A DNA stretch of 64,000 bases from the NCBI RefSeq assembly GCF_900236475.1, contig NZ_LT963352.1:2914001-2978000 (forward strand). Reading direction: 5' to 3'. The position numbers were made by a program, and so were the translations under genes. Source of the DNA: Streptomyces chartreusis NRRL 3882. Its GTDB lineage: Bacteria > Actinomycetota > Actinomycetes > Streptomycetales > Streptomycetaceae. The notes under the pieces were generated by a model. The model was not told where the DNA came from. It saw only the letters and a list, made by a program, of their open reading frames with translations, and did no database searches. Shown here piece after piece: positions 62,485 to 64,000 of the stretch; positions within the stretch are counted from its first letter, which is position 1; each line of letters opens with the position of its first letter.

Positions 62485-64000
62485 CTGCTTGCCTCCTCGA
62501 CTGTGCCCCCCGTGGCTTCTTCGGATTCAGCTGGTGGTGATGCGTTGGTGTCCGGCCGCTTGTGCGAGGCCGTCCGTTCGGCGATTTCCGCCTCCACGTC
62601 GCGGTAGCCGGCCTGGGCCCCCTGGCGGAAGCCGCCGAGGCGGCGGCGGAGGGCGTCGGCGTCGACCGAGCCGCTGCGCTGGCGGGGCGCGGTGGTCGGA
62701 GCGGTGATCTTGGGCGTGCGCTTGGGGAGGCCCTTGTCGGTGACGCGGTCCTCTTCGTCGTCGGGTGCGCGTCCGTGTTCCGCCTCGGCTTCACCTTCGG
62801 CGATCCCGTTCCCACCCGCACCCCCCGTGCGGGTTTCGTCGTCGGGTGCGGGTGGCCCCTGTGGGGCGGGTGCGCCGTCGGCGGCCGCGGGCTCGTGCTC
62901 CGCCGGGGCCGGCTCGTGCTGCGGAATCGGGGCCAGCAGCTCCATCGTGGTCTCGGCGGGGGTCTCCGCCGGTGCCGTTGCCTCGATCGCGGGTGCGGCC
63001 GGCGCGGACTCCGCCGCCGCCTCCTCGTGCCGTACCGCCTTCTCCGCCAGCGCCACCAGCGGGTCCCCGTTGCTCGCGCGGCCGTGCAGGACGTTGGAGT
63101 TGGCCTCGGCGTCGGCGCCGGGGAACGCGACGGTGTGGCTGGTGCCCGAAAGCGGGCCGGAGGCCGGGACGGCCGCGGCCGGGGCCGCCGCCAGCAGGGT
63201 GCGGGGCAGGACGACGACCGCCGCCACCCCGCCCTGCTTCTGCTCGCGCAACTGCACGCGCACACCGTGCCGGTGGGCGAGGCGGGCCACGACGTACAGG
63301 CCGAGGCCGAGACCGTCCTCGCCCTCCTGGTCGTAGGGCGCCTCCGGGTCGAAGTCGGCGAGGCGGGCGTTGAGGCGCTCCAGCCGGTCCTCGGCCATGC
63401 CGATGCCCTCGTCCTGGACGGAGAGCATGACCTCGCCGTTCTCCAGCAGCCAGCCGGAGATCTCGACGGGCAGGTCGGGCGGCGAGAACGAGGTGGCGTT
63501 CTCCAGGAGTTCGGCCAGCAGGTGGGACAGGTCGTCCGCGGCGAACCCCGCGATGTGCGCGTGCGGCGGCAGCGCGGCGATCCGGACCCGCTCGTACCGC
63601 TCGATCTCGCTGACCGCCGCGCGGACGACGTCCACGAGCGGCACGGGCCCGGCGGCGTGCTGGACGTGCTCGGTGCCGGCGAGGACGAGCAGGTTCTCGC
63701 TGTGCCGGCGCATGACCGTGGCGAAGTGGTCGAGCTTGAACAGCGTGGCGAGGCGGTCCGGGTCCTGCTCGCGCTCCTCCAGGTTCTCGATGACGGCCAG
63801 TTGCCGTTCGACCAGACCGAGCGTGCGCAGCGCGAGGTTGACGAACGTACCGCCGATGGCCGTGCGCAGCCGCTCCAGCTGGGCCGCGGACTCGGCGAGT
63901 TCGCCGCGCAGTTCCTCGCGCGCGTCGGCCATCTTCTGGCGCTGGCCGACGAGGTGCTTGCGGTCGGACTCCAGGGTGGAGATCCGCTCGGTGAGGGCGA
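62481..64000 (-). CDS. cvnA: CvnA, conservon sensor histidine-kinase-like protein (partial)
   Basis: The frame is open through the right edge (upstream residues read ALTERISTLESDRKHLVGQR), so the N-terminal membrane and sensor parts are missing. Seen: a helical dimerisation region without a clear phosphoacceptor H-box, an HATPase_c domain (LAELLENATSFSPPDLPVEI, N-box; VQDEGIGMAEDRL, G-box; DGLGLGLYVV), and a long Pro/Ala/Glu-rich C-terminal tail to the stop, typical of CvnA. It heads cvnA-B-C-D-monooxygenase. Confidence 0.9.
   Translation of the reverse strand, partial: ALTERISTLESDRKHLVGQRQKMADAREELRGELAESAAQLERLRTAIGGTFVNLALRTLGLVERQLAVIENLEEREQDPDRLATLFKLDHFATVMRRHSENLLVLAGTEHVQHAAGPVPLVDVVRAAVSEIERYERVRIAALPPHAHIAGFAADDLSHLLAELLENATSFSPPDLPVEISGWLLENGEVMLSVQDEGIGMAEDRLERLNARLADFDPEAPYDQEGEDGLGLGLYVVARLAHRHGVRVQLREQKQGGVAAVVVLPRTLLAAAPAAAVPASGPLSGTSHTVAFPGADAEANSNVLHGRASNGDPLVALAEKAVRHEEAAAESAPAAPAIEATAPAETPAETTMELLAPIPQHEPAPAEHEPAAADGAPAPQGPPAPDDETRTGGAGGNGIAEGEAEAEHGRAPDDEEDRVTDKGLPKRTPKITAPTTAPRQRSGSVDADALRRRLGGFRQGAQAGYRDVEAEIAERTASHKRPDTNASPPAESEEATGGTVEEASS

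Noticed and set aside
1..64000. CRISPR array, rRNA or intact insertion sequence
   Set aside because: No regularly spaced direct repeats, no rRNA-like sequence and no transposase gene with terminal repeats were found.

Overview
The window is Streptomyces-like chromosomal DNA (high GC, GTG and TTG starts, conservon, SARP/AfsR-type regulator, Ku/LigD). It falls into two parts that meet at a 3' tRNA-Arg(CCG) fragment at 31452-31494.

Positions 1 to about 31.49 kb are an integrated defence island whose left end lies outside the window. Its centrepiece is an apparently complete dpd system (7-deazaguanine-in-DNA modification and restriction, known best from Salmonella Montevideo). Three transcription units are visible. 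A divergent plus-strand operon queC-queE-queD-folE2 (27.5-30.0 kb) makes preQ0 from GTP, followed by a likely queuosine-precursor transporter (30.4-30.9 kb). A minus-strand operon dpdC-dpdB-dpdA-dpdB' (27.4-23.0 kb) should put preQ0 into DNA and convert it to the amide; it carries two different DpdB-type proteins on either side of the transglycosylase DpdA. A tightly overlapping eight-gene minus-strand operon dpdE-F-G-H-I-J-K-D (22.2-4.6 kb) holds three helicases, a large ATPase, a phospholipase-D-type nuclease candidate and three poorly understood proteins: the expected restriction arm. Left of it, in visibly lower-GC DNA, is a second modification locus: a type I hsdM-hsdS pair (hsdS with an unusual C-terminal extension) overlapping an AAA ATPase gene that runs off the left edge; no hsdR is in view.

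Positions 31.5-64 kb look like ordinary chromosome. In order: DinB-like protein, cold-shock protein, vanadium haloperoxidase, LysR/EamA divergent pair, DrrAB-type ABC exporter, a 1,044-residue SARP-type regulator, a TetR/small membrane protein pair with operator-like palindromes, Asp23-family protein, AzlCD transporter with a divergent XRE-cupin regulator, Ku and a stand-alone LigD polymerase domain, a degenerate NERD protein, a Cys-phosphatase-like protein, a lipoprotein/orphan histidine kinase pair, an SH3 protein, a RodA/FtsW-PBP pair, an AurF-like diiron protein, a lipoprotein, a TetR regulator, an NlpC/P60 hydrolase, and at the right edge a conservon (cvnA partial, B, C, D) ending in a styrene-monooxygenase-like flavoprotein.

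Gene identities come from motifs and gene order read by eye; no database search was possible. The dpd letter names for D, G, H, I rest mainly on operon context.
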